Shown piece after piece: positions 24,031 through 35,908 of a stretch of DNA of 64,000 nucleotides. Below the pieces are notes generated by a model that saw only the letters and a list, made by a program, of their open reading frames with translations, did not search any database and was not told the DNA's origin. How positions within the stretch are numbered: the stretch's first letter is position 1; each line of letters begins with the position of its first letter. Source of the DNA: Anagrus nilaparvatae (lineage: Eukaryota; Arthropoda; Insecta; Hymenoptera; Mymaridae); assembly GCA_022575985.1 (NCBI GenBank), contig JAKSXM010000231.1, positions 22,358,501 to 22,422,500 of the forward strand, written 5' to 3'. Both the position numbers and the translations under genes were made by a program.

Positions 24031-24692
24031 CAAATGCCTGAAATAGAAACAGTTAATGTAGCTGATACTTTAAAAAGGAAAAGGCGTAGAAAACAAAGCT
24101 TTAAGGGTGACAAGACTTAATGTATATAGAGAAAGTTAATCATGAACCACAGTTTGTTGAGCCATTATCACACTGTGTTATCGATGAGTATTTTAAAAGT
24201 CCGATAAAATTTTTATTACTTCCACATTGATTATTATTTTTCTCTTTTTGTGAATAACATCAAAATGGGACACAATTCTAAAGCTATATGAGAAAAGCAG
24301 AAATAAAAATTTTTTTTTTTGCTTGAAAAACAAAGAGAAAATGTTAAAAGTCAGGTTGATGTTAGATTTTTATAAATGTTTAAAAATTATTAATCCAAAC
24401 AAAGCAGCCTATCAGTGTACGTTAAAAATAATGTTAAAAATTTGGCATTTGTGAAAAAAATTAGTTTATTAATTTAAGAACGAACATGGGTGGTTGTGCA
24501 ATACATATGGTTTCAAATTTTACGCATGTATCGTAATAAATGGCATTAAAATTTTTTTTTTAATTTCAAAACAAGTCTTAGAATTTTAAAACAAAAAGTT
24601 TATTAAAAATATATAGGGATAAGCATTATCTATTAAAAAACCTATAGGTACAACTCATACAGCAAATTAAAAATATAGGAATTTATAATACT
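24031..24692. other. Intergenic, nothing recognised
   Basis: AT-rich, no supported feature. Confidence 0.4.
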
Positions 24693-24770
24693 ACTCCAGT
24701 CACTATACGGGTTTGGTTGTATTATATGTTACTGGAAAACACTAGATTTGGTGTTATCTCTAGTTTAAAA
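24693..24770. repeat. Solo end of repeat family F
   Basis: ACTCCAGTC...TACGGGTTTGGTTGTAT...ACTAGATTTGGT matches, in the opposite orientation, the right end of the copy at 6,850-6,906 and the ends of the copy at 41,893-42,869. Only one terminus is present. Confidence 0.55.
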
Positions 24771-24825
24771 TGCGAGTTTAAAATCTCACAAAAAAATCTC
24801 TTTAAAATCTCATAAAATTTCATCT

Positions 24826-25445
24826 CACAATATTCATGGCCCAAATCTACGTTATAATATATTTATTAACAATTTATACTTTTGATGAAATAAATTTTGA
24901 CTTAGCTTAGGCCATAAAATTTCATCTCACAACATTTATGGCCCAAAAGTTATAATATACTTATTAGGAATTCGCATACTTTTGCTGAAATAAAAATTTA
25001 CTTAGCTTAGGCCATATAATTTCATCTCACAACATTTATGGACCAAAAGTAATATTATAACTCGTGATTAGGAAACAACAAGACTTAACTTAGTTTTCAT
25101 TATACTTTAATTTATTAAAGTTTTAAAAATATTGTTAATTTAATCAATATCATCAGTATTTTAAAATATAATTTTGCTGAAATTAAATTTTACTTAGATT
25201 AGGCCATAAAATTTTATCTCACAACATTCATGGCTCAAAAGTTATAATATATTTATTAGGAATTTATGCTTTTGCTGAAATAAATTTTGACTTAGCTTAG
25301 GCCATAAAATTTCATCTCACAACATTCATGGCCCAAATGTACGTTATAATATATTTATTAACAATTTATACTTTTGATGCAATAAATTTTGACTTAACTT
25401 AGGCCATAAAATTTCATCTCACAACTTTCATGGCCCAAAATTTAT
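24826..25445 (+). repeat. Tandem array of repeat family G, ~6 copies of 90-150 bp
   Basis: Each unit carries CTTAGCTTAGGCCATAAAAT, TTTCATCTCACAACATT and ATGGCCCAAA, then a TATAATATATTTATTA spacer and a CTTTTGCTGAAATAAA tail. Copies drift by substitutions and one spacer is longer (about 25,050-25,180). A single inverted monomer sits at 7,690-7,791. Non-coding. Confidence 0.8.
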
Positions 25446-26002
25446 CAAAGGTATCAAACAACAAAAAATTTGAAGAAAAAAAAAATCTGAAATTTTTCCA
25501 TATACCCCGGTTGTTGGCAAAATAAAAATTGTCAATAAAATCCTGCATGTTCACCAATTTCAATAGCGCTTTTTTTATTAGAAAACTTGGTTTATTTAGT
25601 ATACACAAAAACGGTCAGTTTCCATCCAGCAAAATTTTTTTTCATCAGAAATTGCGTTGAATTCGATTTTTGGCCACTTTTTTTTTTTACTACACTGTGT
25701 GTCGTTTCTTTATTATTTGCGGGATTCATTTAAAATTTTTTTGCATATTCTTGAATACTTTTTGAACACAAATCAATTAAAAAAAAAAATCGATTTTCAA
25801 TTTCAAAACTGGGAGAATGTACCCTTAATAATAAACAAATTATTATCATCATTGTTGATTATGCTTGCGAGTCGCAAGAGGCATCCAGTTTGCAAGGCGC
25901 AAGAGGCCATAGTTATTATATTTAAAACAAACATTAGCTATAATATTAAAAATATAATAATAAAAACTATAATATTAAAAATTTCCCAGTTCTGAGTCCT
26001 AT
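25446..26002. other. Intergenic, nothing recognised
   Basis: AT-rich; includes a short near-duplicate AGTCGCAAGAGGC / AGGCGCAAGAGGC at about 25,870-25,905. No gene supported. Confidence 0.4.
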
Positions 26003-26232
26003 ATTAGCCATAAGCCTCGATAGAGAGGATGAGATCGTCGGAGCCGTTGCAGTCGACCTTTAAAATTGTTTCCAGAAGCTCAACTTGTTGTCAAGATGAG
26101 CTCTTTGGCACTTTACCAAGGTTATGATTGGATCGAGTGAAGCTTTTCACCAACGTCGATATATCTGTCATATGGTGGGAACTCTTTGATGGGTCAGTAA
26201 TACAAAATCCGTTTTTGTAATTGTAAGCAGGA
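26003..26232 (-). pseudogene. Fragment of an R1-type LINE reverse transcriptase region
   Basis: Nucleotide similarity to the R1-type LINE at about 44,105-44,330 is visible by eye: GCCATAAGCCTCGATAGAGA against GCCATGAGCCTTGACAGGGA, then CCAGAAGCTCAACTTGTTGT against CCAGAAGGTCAGCTTGTTAT, and so on to a CCGTTTTTG block. The local GC content is higher than the flanks, as in the parent. Frames are broken by substitutions and indels; this is an old ~230 bp relic of the same family. Confidence 0.65.
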
Positions 26233-27877
26233 TAAACAAGAAATCTAAGTATTATCATTTATAATTTATATTTTTTAAATTGCAATTATACAATTATATA
26301 AAAATTATTAGAAAAGGGAAATACAACAAATGAAAAAAATTTTTTTGCTAAACATAATTTTTAATTTTAGTAAATTCTTTTTATCGTAATGACAATAAAG
26401 CAGATTTTCAAAATTTGTTTTTATTTAAAATTTTTATTTACTATTCAGTTTTTGATACTTTTTAATCACTTTTTTCTTTAAATGATGCACCTATGCAGTT
26501 TTTAAACTTATTTTACTGGATAAATTACAGTTTTGTTTTGGTATTCAACTACTCCATTTACTTGAAAATTATTTGTACTTGTTTTTCTTCTATTTTTTCT
26601 CATCTGAAAAAAGATAAATAGCTTTTATTATTTAAATTACAATATTTTAATAAAATTAAAAAATAACACTGGTATTAAAATTTAGAAATAAATTATTTAT
26701 TTGTAGTCAAATATTATAAAGCCTTTTTTTCACATAGACTTTTTTAATTCTATATGCTTTGAATATAGTAAAAACATAAAATTTTTAAGTGTTTGCTACA
26801 GCCAAAGCATAAAGAATTATTTGCTTATTTGCTGCCTTATTTAAAAAAAAACTTATTTAAAATGTCAATTTTTAAATTTATGAGTAAAAATAAATTTTCA
26901 GCTGAAAAATATTCGATGGTTTGAATATTATTTTTGCTTAGTATAATTACATTTCAAGTTAACGTTTCAGTGGAATAAAAATTATAAAATAAATTCAAAT
27001 TCAAATAAAATCAAAATTAAAATCATTAATTAAAATCATAGAGAAAAAAATCGAGTTAAACTAGATCATTGCCAACAATGATAGACCGTGCAAAGCATAA
27101 GTATTTTTTTTTTTTTTATTTTGAATATAGTTGATAATTACTTTCGCAAGAATGTAAAATTTTTTTTAAACCAATTTGATTTGTTGAAATATTTGATTAC
27201 TTGCAAATATAATTATTAAATTATTTGAAATTTCATTAATAAATATGGGCATATCTCACCAAGTGGTTATATTTCTAATTTTATAAAATAAATTTTATTT
27301 TTGAGAGCACAATCATTATTGTGCTATGTCATTACATTTGGACAGAAATTTAGTAAAACAATAGTAATTAAGATTTTCTTTGCGTAACTTAATTTTAAGC
27401 TACGGCGTTTGATAAATGAAATTCTTAAATTAAAAAATATATTTAAGGTTATAATTACTAAATGATGAAATTAGTTCTAAAAAATACTGAAAAATATAGA
27501 GGTATATAACAATAAATTTTATTTCTGTCCAAAAACCAATAGAAGATAAAATTTCAATTTTTTTATAAACAAAAAATTAAATGTTCTACAGACTGCGCTA
27601 TAGGTAGGTTAAGCTCCCTGAATCTTTAAATCATTGCTCACATAAAGCCTTAAATATAGTTAACGTTAAAGCCTGAAATATAGTTAACATATTAGTTATT
27701 AAAAAATTATTAAAAAAATTTTTTTATAATTTTAAATATTTTTATTTTTACATTTGATTGTTTCAAAAAATCACTCAAAGCATTCAATTTATTTGTCTTT
27801 AAACTTCCTATTACTAAATAATTGTTTTAAAAATTCTTTATCATTATACCTAATTTTTATTCGACTACTGCTAAAAT
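26233..27877. other. Long gene-free AT-rich stretch
   Basis: No ORF, RNA or repeat could be supported across about 1.6 kb. Confidence 0.45.
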
Positions 27878-28045
27878 CATAGGCGGATCAAAAGGGGGGT
27901 GGTAAGGGTGATTGTCTCCCCTGAGCTCCAAAAAATGCATGTTTTTTGTTCATAATTTTGTTTTTTTATACAAATTTCATAAGAAAGCATACAAAATTTT
28001 GCTTAAGCGCCCCACCTCTTAGGTCCTTTTCTGAATCCACCACTG
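27878..28045. mobile_element. 168 bp hAT-like MITE
   Basis: Begins CATAGGCGGATC and ends GAATCCACCACTG, i.e. imperfect inverted ends of the CAGxGGCGGATC type. The flanks GCTAAAAT (27,870-27,877) and GTTAAAAT (28,046-28,053) match at 7 of 8 bases, consistent with the 8 bp duplication typical of hAT transposons. The interior has G-rich and C-rich patches (GGGGGG near 27,895; GCGCCCCACC near 28,010). No coding. Confidence 0.6.
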
Positions 28046-29764
28046 GTTAAAATATGATCGCATTATCTTATTATAATTTATTAAATCATTTAGTTGTGCC
28101 TTCTATGAATTTTGAAACATTTTTTTAGAGTTTTTGATTATTTTTAAAATGTATATTTCTTGAAATATAGATTTTAATGATCCACTAAGTATGACCTACA
28201 ACTACAAAATTTTATTTCTTTTTTTAAAGCACTAAATTCGAATCATCTTTTTTGAGCAAAGAATTAAAAATATACGCAATTCTTACACATTTGTTATTTT
28301 TAGGTTATTGGTTGTTTTATCGTACAACTCTTCTAATTTGTACGATTAGTTTATATAAAACTGAGGTTTATACGTGCAAAGCATTGAATTAAGCTGTCGT
28401 TTTTTTTAACTGAGATCTTATAACATTTTACATAAATCACAAAAGATTTTGCGAAGATTTTTTAAAAATTGAACGAGTGCCATTCAAAAAATGTGATTTT
28501 AGTACCAAAATTACTCATCGTCAACAAAGACTTTTGATGACGATATCTACCTGATATTGTCATCAAAATTATTGGAGGCACCAGTTTTTCTCAAATCACT
28601 TTCAAATCGTGAAACATTGTAGAGAATTTACACAAGAGTTAGAAGTAAAAATTGTTTAGGTTATTCATTTGTGGCTTAAAAAACTTTCTTTGGTCGTATT
28701 TATTTGAAAATGTGATTACCAATATTTGAGCTGACAGAATTTTTTTTTGAAAAGGAGCACACTATTTTAATTATGTGAAGAAATTAAATATATTATTAAT
28801 TTATCAAAATCTATTTATAAAAAGACAAATAGTTTTACGGCATTCCCTCTCTAATGTTAAGAATTTAAAAAACTTAACAAGGTTACCAACAAAATATTAA
28901 GGTTTCGAATCATTCTAACGCTGTTATTTCATAATAATTAAAGAAATTAGGCAAAAAAATTTCTTGAGGCTGGAGAAGAAATGTATTTAAGAAGAAATGT
29001 ATTTAAATAAATTTCAATAATTTTTTTTTCAAACAGAAAGCTGGATTTTCATTAAAACCCTCATGTATGTAATATAACCACTTGTGTGTAATATAAGTTA
29101 TGTAATATAACCACGCGCAGCGCTCAGTTATTGTTTATTTTTTCTTTTCTCGTCATACTACAATGAAAGGCTTTGTATCGAACGAGTGGCGATATATTTT
29201 TTTTTCAACAATATTCGAATATTCATCGTCTTTTAGACAAAATATAAAATATTACTAAAAAACAAAACTTTTTTTTTAAACACATTATTTATTTGCATAT
29301 ACATTCATTTTTAATACGTTAGAAAAAATGTTACATTTATTTCTGATTATTTATTTCGGCATCTATATTATTATTTTCGTCTATAATAAATTATCATCTT
29401 CTTCTTTAACATTATTTTCCGACATTTTATGTTTTAAACAAAAACACGCTCATGCGTTCTATACAACGGCCACGTTACAACTAAATTTTATTCAGTTCTA
29501 CATCGAACTTTGATCATGCGCAGTCTCTACCTCGGTCTCTACTATTACGATAATACTTTTATACGTACGAGTAGACTCTATATCGTAAGAGTAGAAGCCC
29601 TCTTGCAATAATGTACCTTTATTTCATATACTACGGACCGTCTATAAACGATACATATTCGAATAGTGTTGTAAAAAATATTTTTTAGAATCTTGAATAT
29701 CAAAAAAGGGAATTGAAAAATTGCTGTAGGTTGTAACCTGTAAAATTTATTTAATTATATAATA
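28046..29764. other. Gene-free AT-rich stretch left of the large foldback
   Basis: Contains a short repeat GTAATATAACCAC (about 29,067 and 29,110) and a slightly GC-richer patch at 29,505-29,640. No gene was recognised. Confidence 0.4.
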
Positions 29765-29989
29765 CTGTTTATTAGGGTGTAGTGAAAAAAAAAAAACGTA
29801 TTTCCGAGACGCTGGTATCTTAAAGTTATTTTTTTGGGTAGAAGATGAACATGTGTGATTTTCATGAAATTCGGTTAATATTTTTCGGTTTAAACCCCGA
29901 AATTTACGGTAAAAATCGCGCAATTCAAAAGAGGTTAAAAATTTTTTTTTCTGAAAATAAATATTTTTTATAAATATTAAGATTCGCTT

Positions 29990-31650
29990 AGCCAGAATTT
30001 CAAAATAATCCTACATAACCTCAAAACTAACGTTTTTGGTATCTAAAATGGCGCAGTTCGGGTACTTTACTAAATTTTTTTTTCTCAAAGTTAATATTTT
30101 TAAAAAATATTAAGATTCGCTAAACCAGAATTTCAAAATAATGATTAACAAAGCGCACATAACCTCAAAATCAACGTTTTTGGTATCCAAAATGGCGCGA
30201 TTAGGGTACTTTAATAAATTTTTTTTCCTGAAAATTAATATTTTTGAAAAATATTAAGATTCGCAAAGACAGAATTTCAAAATAATGATTTTAGAAGCGC
30301 ACATAACCTCAAAACTGACGTTTTTGGTATCCAAAAAGGCGCAATTAGGGTACTTTACTAAATTTTTTTTTCTCAAAGTTAATATTTTAAAAAAATATTA
30401 AGATTCGCTAAGCCAGAATTTCAAAATAATGATTTACGAAGCCTGCATAATCTCCTAACTGACGTATTTGGTATACAAAATGGCGCTATTCGGGTACTTT
30501 ATTAAATTTTTTTTTCTCAAAATTAATATTTTTAAAAAATATTAAGATCCGCTAAGCCAGAATTTTAAAATGATGATTTACGAAGCCTACATAATCTCAA
30601 AACTGACGTTTTTGGTATACAAAATGGCGCTATTCGGGTACTTTATTAAATTTTTTTTTCTCAAAGTTAATATTTTAAAAAAATATTAAGATTCGCTAAG
30701 CCAGAATTTTAAAATAATGATTTTCGAAGCCTACATAATCTCAAAACTGACGTTTTTGGTATACAAAATGGCGCGATTAGGGTACTTTAATAAATTTTTT
30801 TTCTCTAAAAATTAATATTTTTAAAAAATATTAAGATTCGCTAAGCCAGAATTTTAAAATGATGATTTACAAAGCCTACATAATCTCAAAACTGACGTTT
30901 TTGGTATACAAAATGGCGCTATTCGGGTACTTTAATAAATTTTTTTTTCTCAAAGTTAATATTTTAAAAAAATATTAAGATTCGCTAAGCCAGAATTTCA
31001 AAATAATGATTTACGAAGCCTGCATAATCTCCTAACTGACGTATTTGGTATACAAAATGGCGCTATTCGGGTACTTTATTAAATTTTTTTTTCTCAAAAT
31101 TAATATTTTTAAAAAATATTAAGATTCGCTAAGCCAGAATTTTAAAATGATGATTTACGAAGCCTATATAATCTCAAAACTGACGTTTTTGGTATACAAA
31201 ATGGCGCTATTCGGGTACTTTATTAAATTTTTTTTTCTCAAAGTTAATATTTTAAAAAAATATTAATATTCGCTAAGTCAGAATTTTAAAATAATGATTT
31301 TCGAAGCCTACATAATCTCAAAACTGACGTTTTTGGTATACAAAATGGCGCGATTAGGGTACTTTAATTTTTAAATTGAATTAATTAAATTTTTTTTCTC
31401 TAAAAATTAATATTTTTAAAAAATATTAAGATTTGCTAAGCCAGAATTTCAAAATAATGATTTACGAAGCCTACATAATCTCCAAACTGACGTTTTTGGT
31501 ATAAAAAATGGCGCTATTCGGGTACTTTACTAAATTTTTTTTTCAAAAGTTAATATTTTGCAAAAATATTAAAATTCCTTCAGCCAGAATTTTAAAATAA
31601 TGACTTACGAAGCCTACATAATCTCCAAACTGACGTTTTTGGTATACGGC
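29990..31650 (+). repeat. Satellite A, left arm, ~11-12 copies of 144-148 bp
   Basis: Successive units repeat ACTGACGTTTTTGGTATAC, AAAATGGCGC, ATTCGGGTACTTTA, an A/T-rich spacer, ATTAAGATTCGCTAAGCCAG and CGAAGCCTACATAATCTC. Spacing measured between equivalent GACG positions is 144 bases in several neighbours (30,317; 30,461; 30,605; 30,749). Higher-order similarity between alternate units is visible (GCCTGCATAATCTCC variants recur). Confidence 0.9.
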
Positions 31651-31900
31651 AATATATCCGCTAGTGGCGTTATGAACGAAGAGGATGTTGGCCGTATAGT
31701 TGACGGACATTTCCCTACCCACCATGTAAGGGAGGAAGAAAATTACTTTTTTAGAAGATCAAGAAAAGGATATACCCAAATTCACCGTGGATGAGCTTGT
31801 AACAGCAGTATTCTCGCCAAAAATGGAAAGGCAACAGAACCTGATGGAATACCCACTGATATTCTGAAAATAGCCACGCAAGATTTGGCGTTGAGGTAAG
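31650..31900 (+). pseudogene. Captured R1-type RT fragment, left arm
   Basis: The plus strand reads MNEEDVGRIVDGHFPTHH, then a broken continuation FTVDELVTAVFS and EPDGIPTDILKIAT. This matches the pre-RT and RT motif 1 region of R1/LOA-type ORF2 (here PDGIP for GPDGIP). It is the inverted counterpart of the longer fragment at 38,060-38,735. A one-base loss near 31,818 shifts the frame relative to the right-arm copy. It ends abruptly where satellite B begins. Confidence 0.75.
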
Positions 31901-34517
31901 ATAATTCTAACGCATTGAGGTAAGATAATTCAAAAACCTCGTCTAGCAACTTTATACTTCTAAAACGGTGTGGGATACTTCGAAAAACGGTGTTGGATAC
32001 TTTGAAAAACATACTTTGAAAAACGGTCTTAGCTACTTTTAAAATCGTAACTTGAGGTAGGATGCTTCAAAAAGTTCTTCTAGCAACTTCATACTTCGGA
32101 AAACGGTGAGATGTACTTTGGAAAATGGTGTTAGCTACTCTTTAAATAGAAAATTGAGGTAGTATGCTTAAAAAAGCCCTTCTAGCAACTTCATACATCG
32201 GAAAATGGTGTGGGATCTTTGGAAAACTGTGTTAGCTGCTTTTGAAGAAATATTTTGTGGTAGGATGCTTCAAAAAGTACTTCTAGCAACTTCATACTTC
32301 GGAAAACGGTGTTAGATACTTTGGAATACGGTATTAGCTGCATTTGAAATTAATGTAACTACTTTTGAATTTGGAATTTAAGGTAGGATGCTTCAAAAAG
32401 TTCTTCTGGCTCCTTCATGCTTTGAAAAATGGTATTAGCTACTTTTGAATTCGGAATTTCAGGTAGCATGCTTCAAAAAGCTTTTCTTGCTGCTTGATAC
32501 TTCGGAAAACGGTGTTAGCTACTTTTGAATTAGGATTTTGAGGTAGGATGCTTCAAAAAGTACTTCTAGCAATTTTATACTTCGGAAAACGGTGTTGGAT
32601 ACTTTGGAAGACGGTGTTAGATAATTTGGATAACGGTGTTAGCTAATTTTTAATTCGGAATTTGAGGTAGGTTGCTTCAGTAAGTTCTTCTAGCAACTTC
32701 ATACTTCGGAAAACGGTGTCAGTTACTATGGAAAACGGTGTTAGCTACTCATTAAATAGAAAATTGAGGTAGTATACTTCAAAAAGTACTTCTAGCAACT
32801 TCATACTTCGGAAAACGGTGTAACATACTTTGCAATACGGTGTTAGCTGCTTTTGAAATCGGTGTTAGCTACTTTTCAATTCGGAATTTAAGTTAGGATG
32901 CTTCAAAAAGTTCTTTTAGCATCTTCATACTTCGGAAAGCGGTGTTAGATACTTTGGATTACGGTGTTAGCTGCTTTTGAAATCGGAATTTAAGTTAAGA
33001 TGCTTTAAAAAGTTCTTCTAGCAACTTTAGACTTCGGAAAACGGTGTTGGGTACATTGGAAAACGTTGTTAGATACTTTGGAATACGGTATTAGCTGCAT
33101 TTGAAATTGGTGTTAACTACTTTTGAATTTGGAATTTAAGGTAGGATGCTTCAAAAAAATCTTCTGGCTCCTTCATACTTCGAAAAACGGTATTAGCTAC
33201 TTTTGAATTCGGAATTTCAGGTAGCATGCTTCAAAAAGCTTTTCTTTCTGCTTGATACTTCGGAAAACGGTGTTAGCTACTTTTAAATTAGGATTTTGAG
33301 GTAGGATGCTTCAAAAAGTACTTCTAGCAATTTTATACTTCGGAAAACGGTGTTGGATACTTTGGAAGACGGTGTTAGATAATTTGGATAACGGTGTTAG
33401 CAAATTTTTAATTCGGAATTTGAGGTAGGATGCTTCAAAAAGTTCTTCTAGCAACTTCATACTTCGGAAAACAGTGTTGGGTACATTGGAAAACGGTGTC
33501 AGTTACTATGCAAAACGGTGTTAGCTACTCATTAAATAGAAAATTGAGGTAGTATACTTTAAAAAGTACTTCTAGCAACTTCATACTTCGGAAAACGGTG
33601 TTACATACTTTGCAATACGGTGTTAGCTGCTTTTGAAATCGGTGTTAGCTACTTTTCAATTCGGAATTTAAGTTAGGATGCTTCAAAAAAGTTCTTTTAG
33701 CATCTTCATACTTCGGAAAACGGTGTTGGGTACATCGGAAAACGGTGTTAGCTACTTTTGAATTAGGAATTTGAGGTAGGATGCTTCAAAAAAGTTCTTC
33801 TAGCAACTTCATACTTCGGAAAGCGGTGTTAGATACTTTGGATTACGGTGTTAGCTGCTTTTGAAATCGAAATTTAAGTTAGGATGCTTTAAAAAGTTCT
33901 TCTAGCAACTTCAGACTTCGGAAAACGGTGTTTGGTACATTGGAAAACGGTGTCAGATACTTTGGAAAACGGTGTTAGCTACTCTTTAAATAGAAAATTG
34001 AGGTAGTATGCTTAAAAAAGCCCTTCTAGCAACTTCATACTTCGGAAAATGGTGTGGGATCTTTGAAAAACTGTGTTAGCTGCTTTTGAAAAAGGATTTT
34101 GTGGTAGGATGCTTCAAAAAGTACTTCTAGCAACTTCATACTTCGGAAAACGGTGTTACATACTTTGCAATACGGTGTTAGCTGCTTTTGAAATCGATTT
34201 TATTTACTTTTGAATTTGGAATTTGAGGTATGATATTTCCAAAAGTTCTTCTAGCAAATTCATACTTCGGAAAACGGTGTTAGCTACTTTTGAATTAGGA
34301 ATTTGAGGTAGGATGCTTGAAAAAAGTTCTTCTAGCAACTTCATGCTTCGGAAAGTGGTGTTAGATACTTTGGAATACGGTGTTAGCTGCTTTTGAAATC
34401 GGAATTTAAGTTAGGATGCTTTAAAAAGTTCTTCTAGCAACTTCAGACACTAGAAAACGGTGTTGGGTACATTGGAAAACGGTGTCAGATACTTTAAAAA
34501 ACGGTGTTAGCTACTCT
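31901..34517 (+). repeat. Satellite B, forward block 1
   Basis: Imperfect units of roughly 130-200 bp reuse short modules: GGTAGGATGCTTCAAAAAGT, TCTTCTAGCAACTTCATACT, TCGGAAAACGGTGTTAG, TACTTTGGAAAACGGTGTTA and GCTACTTTTGAATTCGGAAT. Module order is shuffled and individual modules are duplicated, so no single period fits. The block is broken by the TTAA element at 34,522. Confidence 0.9.
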
Positions 34518-34521
34518 TTAA

Positions 34522-35247
34522 GGCCCCCTTTTCAAAAATTAAAATTCGTAATGCACTTTTTTTTTATTTCATTTTCTTGCTTAAAAACATTTCAAGAGTG
34601 TATAAAAAAATTTTCAAGCAAAAAAAAATATATGTTTTTGAGATATTTTGATTTTTATGGGACGGATTCATATGAAAACATAGGCATTTTAAAACTTTAA
34701 ACGCGTTTATCTCAAAACTACTTTTTTAAATCGGTTCCAGTTCTAACTCAAAAACTTTTTCAGCTATTGACCTACATCTAGGTGCGTTTTATTTGTAATT
34801 GTAGTGCCAAGTGCTGGAACTAGAAGATCAGAAAAAAGTGGATTAGAAAATTTTTTATTGACCATATTAGGTGTTTTTTTTTACTTAAAAATCTCCATTT
34901 TTCGTTTTTGGCGCACCAAATGGTCAATTTTTGGAATTTTTGCAAACTTTTAGTTCCAGCACTTGAGAAGTGTATAGGGAATAAAATGCTCTTTTATTTT
35001 TTTGTTTCGGATGCCCACAATAGGCGCTAGGTGTGGAACCGTTTTTTACTTTTTTTTTTCAGCCTCTACTTTGACGCCCTCTATAAAATGTAAAATATTT
35101 GGAAAATAAAAATAGTAATTTTTTTTGTATTCTTTGATAGTTTTGTAACAATTTAAAAAAAAATTTGTAGTTCTTGTATAATAAAATAACTAAAAAAAAA
35201 GATGTTTAAAATTCATCAAAATTACACAAAATAATGAAAAGGGGACC
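34522..35247. mobile_element. 726 bp TTAA-flanked MITE-like element nested in satellite B
   Basis: Ends GGCCCCCTTTTCA and TGAAAAGGGGACC are near-perfect inverted repeats bordered by TTAA at 34,518-34,521 and 35,248-35,251. Excision of the insert plus one TTAA restores the satellite module CTCTTTAAATAGAAAATTG seen intact elsewhere in the array. The interior is AT-rich with a short internal inverted similarity (TTTTAGTTCCAGCACTTG against AAGTGCTGGAACTAGAAG) and no transposase. Confidence 0.85.
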
Positions 35248-35251
35248 TTAA

Positions 35252-35908
35252 ATAGAAAATTGAGGTAGTATGCTTAAAAAAGCCCTTCAAACAACTTCAT
35301 ACTTCGGAAAATGGTGTGGGATCTTTGGAAAACTGTGTTAGCTGCTTTTGAAGAAATATTTTGTGGTAGGATGCTTCAAAAAGTACATCTAGCAACTTCA
35401 TACTTCGGAAAACAGTGTTACATACTTTGCAATACGGTGTTAGCTGCTTTTGAAATCGGTGTTAACTACTTTTGAATTTGGAAATTAAGGTAGGATGCTT
35501 CAAAAAGTTCTTATAGCAAGTTCATACTTCGGAAAACGGTGTTAGATACTTTGGAAAACGGTGTTAGCTACTTTTGAATTCGGAATTTGAGGTAGAATGC
35601 TTCAAAAAGTTCTTTTTGCAATTTCATACTTCGGAAAACGGTGTTGGATACTTTGGAAAACGGTGATAGCTACTTTTGAATTAGGATTTTGAGGGTGGAT
35701 GCTTCAAAAAGTACTTCTAGCAACTTCATACTTCGGAAAACGGTGTTACATACTTTGCAATACGTTGTTAACTGCTTTTGAAATCGGTGTTAACTACTTT
35801 TGAATTTGGAATTTAAGGTAGGATGCTTCAAAATGTTCTTATAGCAAATTCATACTTCAGAAAACGGTGTTAGATAATTTGGAAAACGGTGTTAGCTACT
35901 TTTCAATT
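35252..35908 (+). repeat. Satellite B, forward block 2
   Basis: Continuation of the same modules after the nested insert, up to the switch of orientation near 35,908. Confidence 0.85.

Noticed and set aside
23856..24113. Upstream TBCD exon
   Set aside because: The RTYSQEDD segment first looked like the TBCD RAYSPED region, but the preceding HLQRLQHPNLVNYLN fits a kinase N-lobe better; left as a weak kinase-like call.
31543..32012. Short frames on both strands at the left RT fragment
   Set aside because: Antisense shadows of the captured RT piece and satellite modules.
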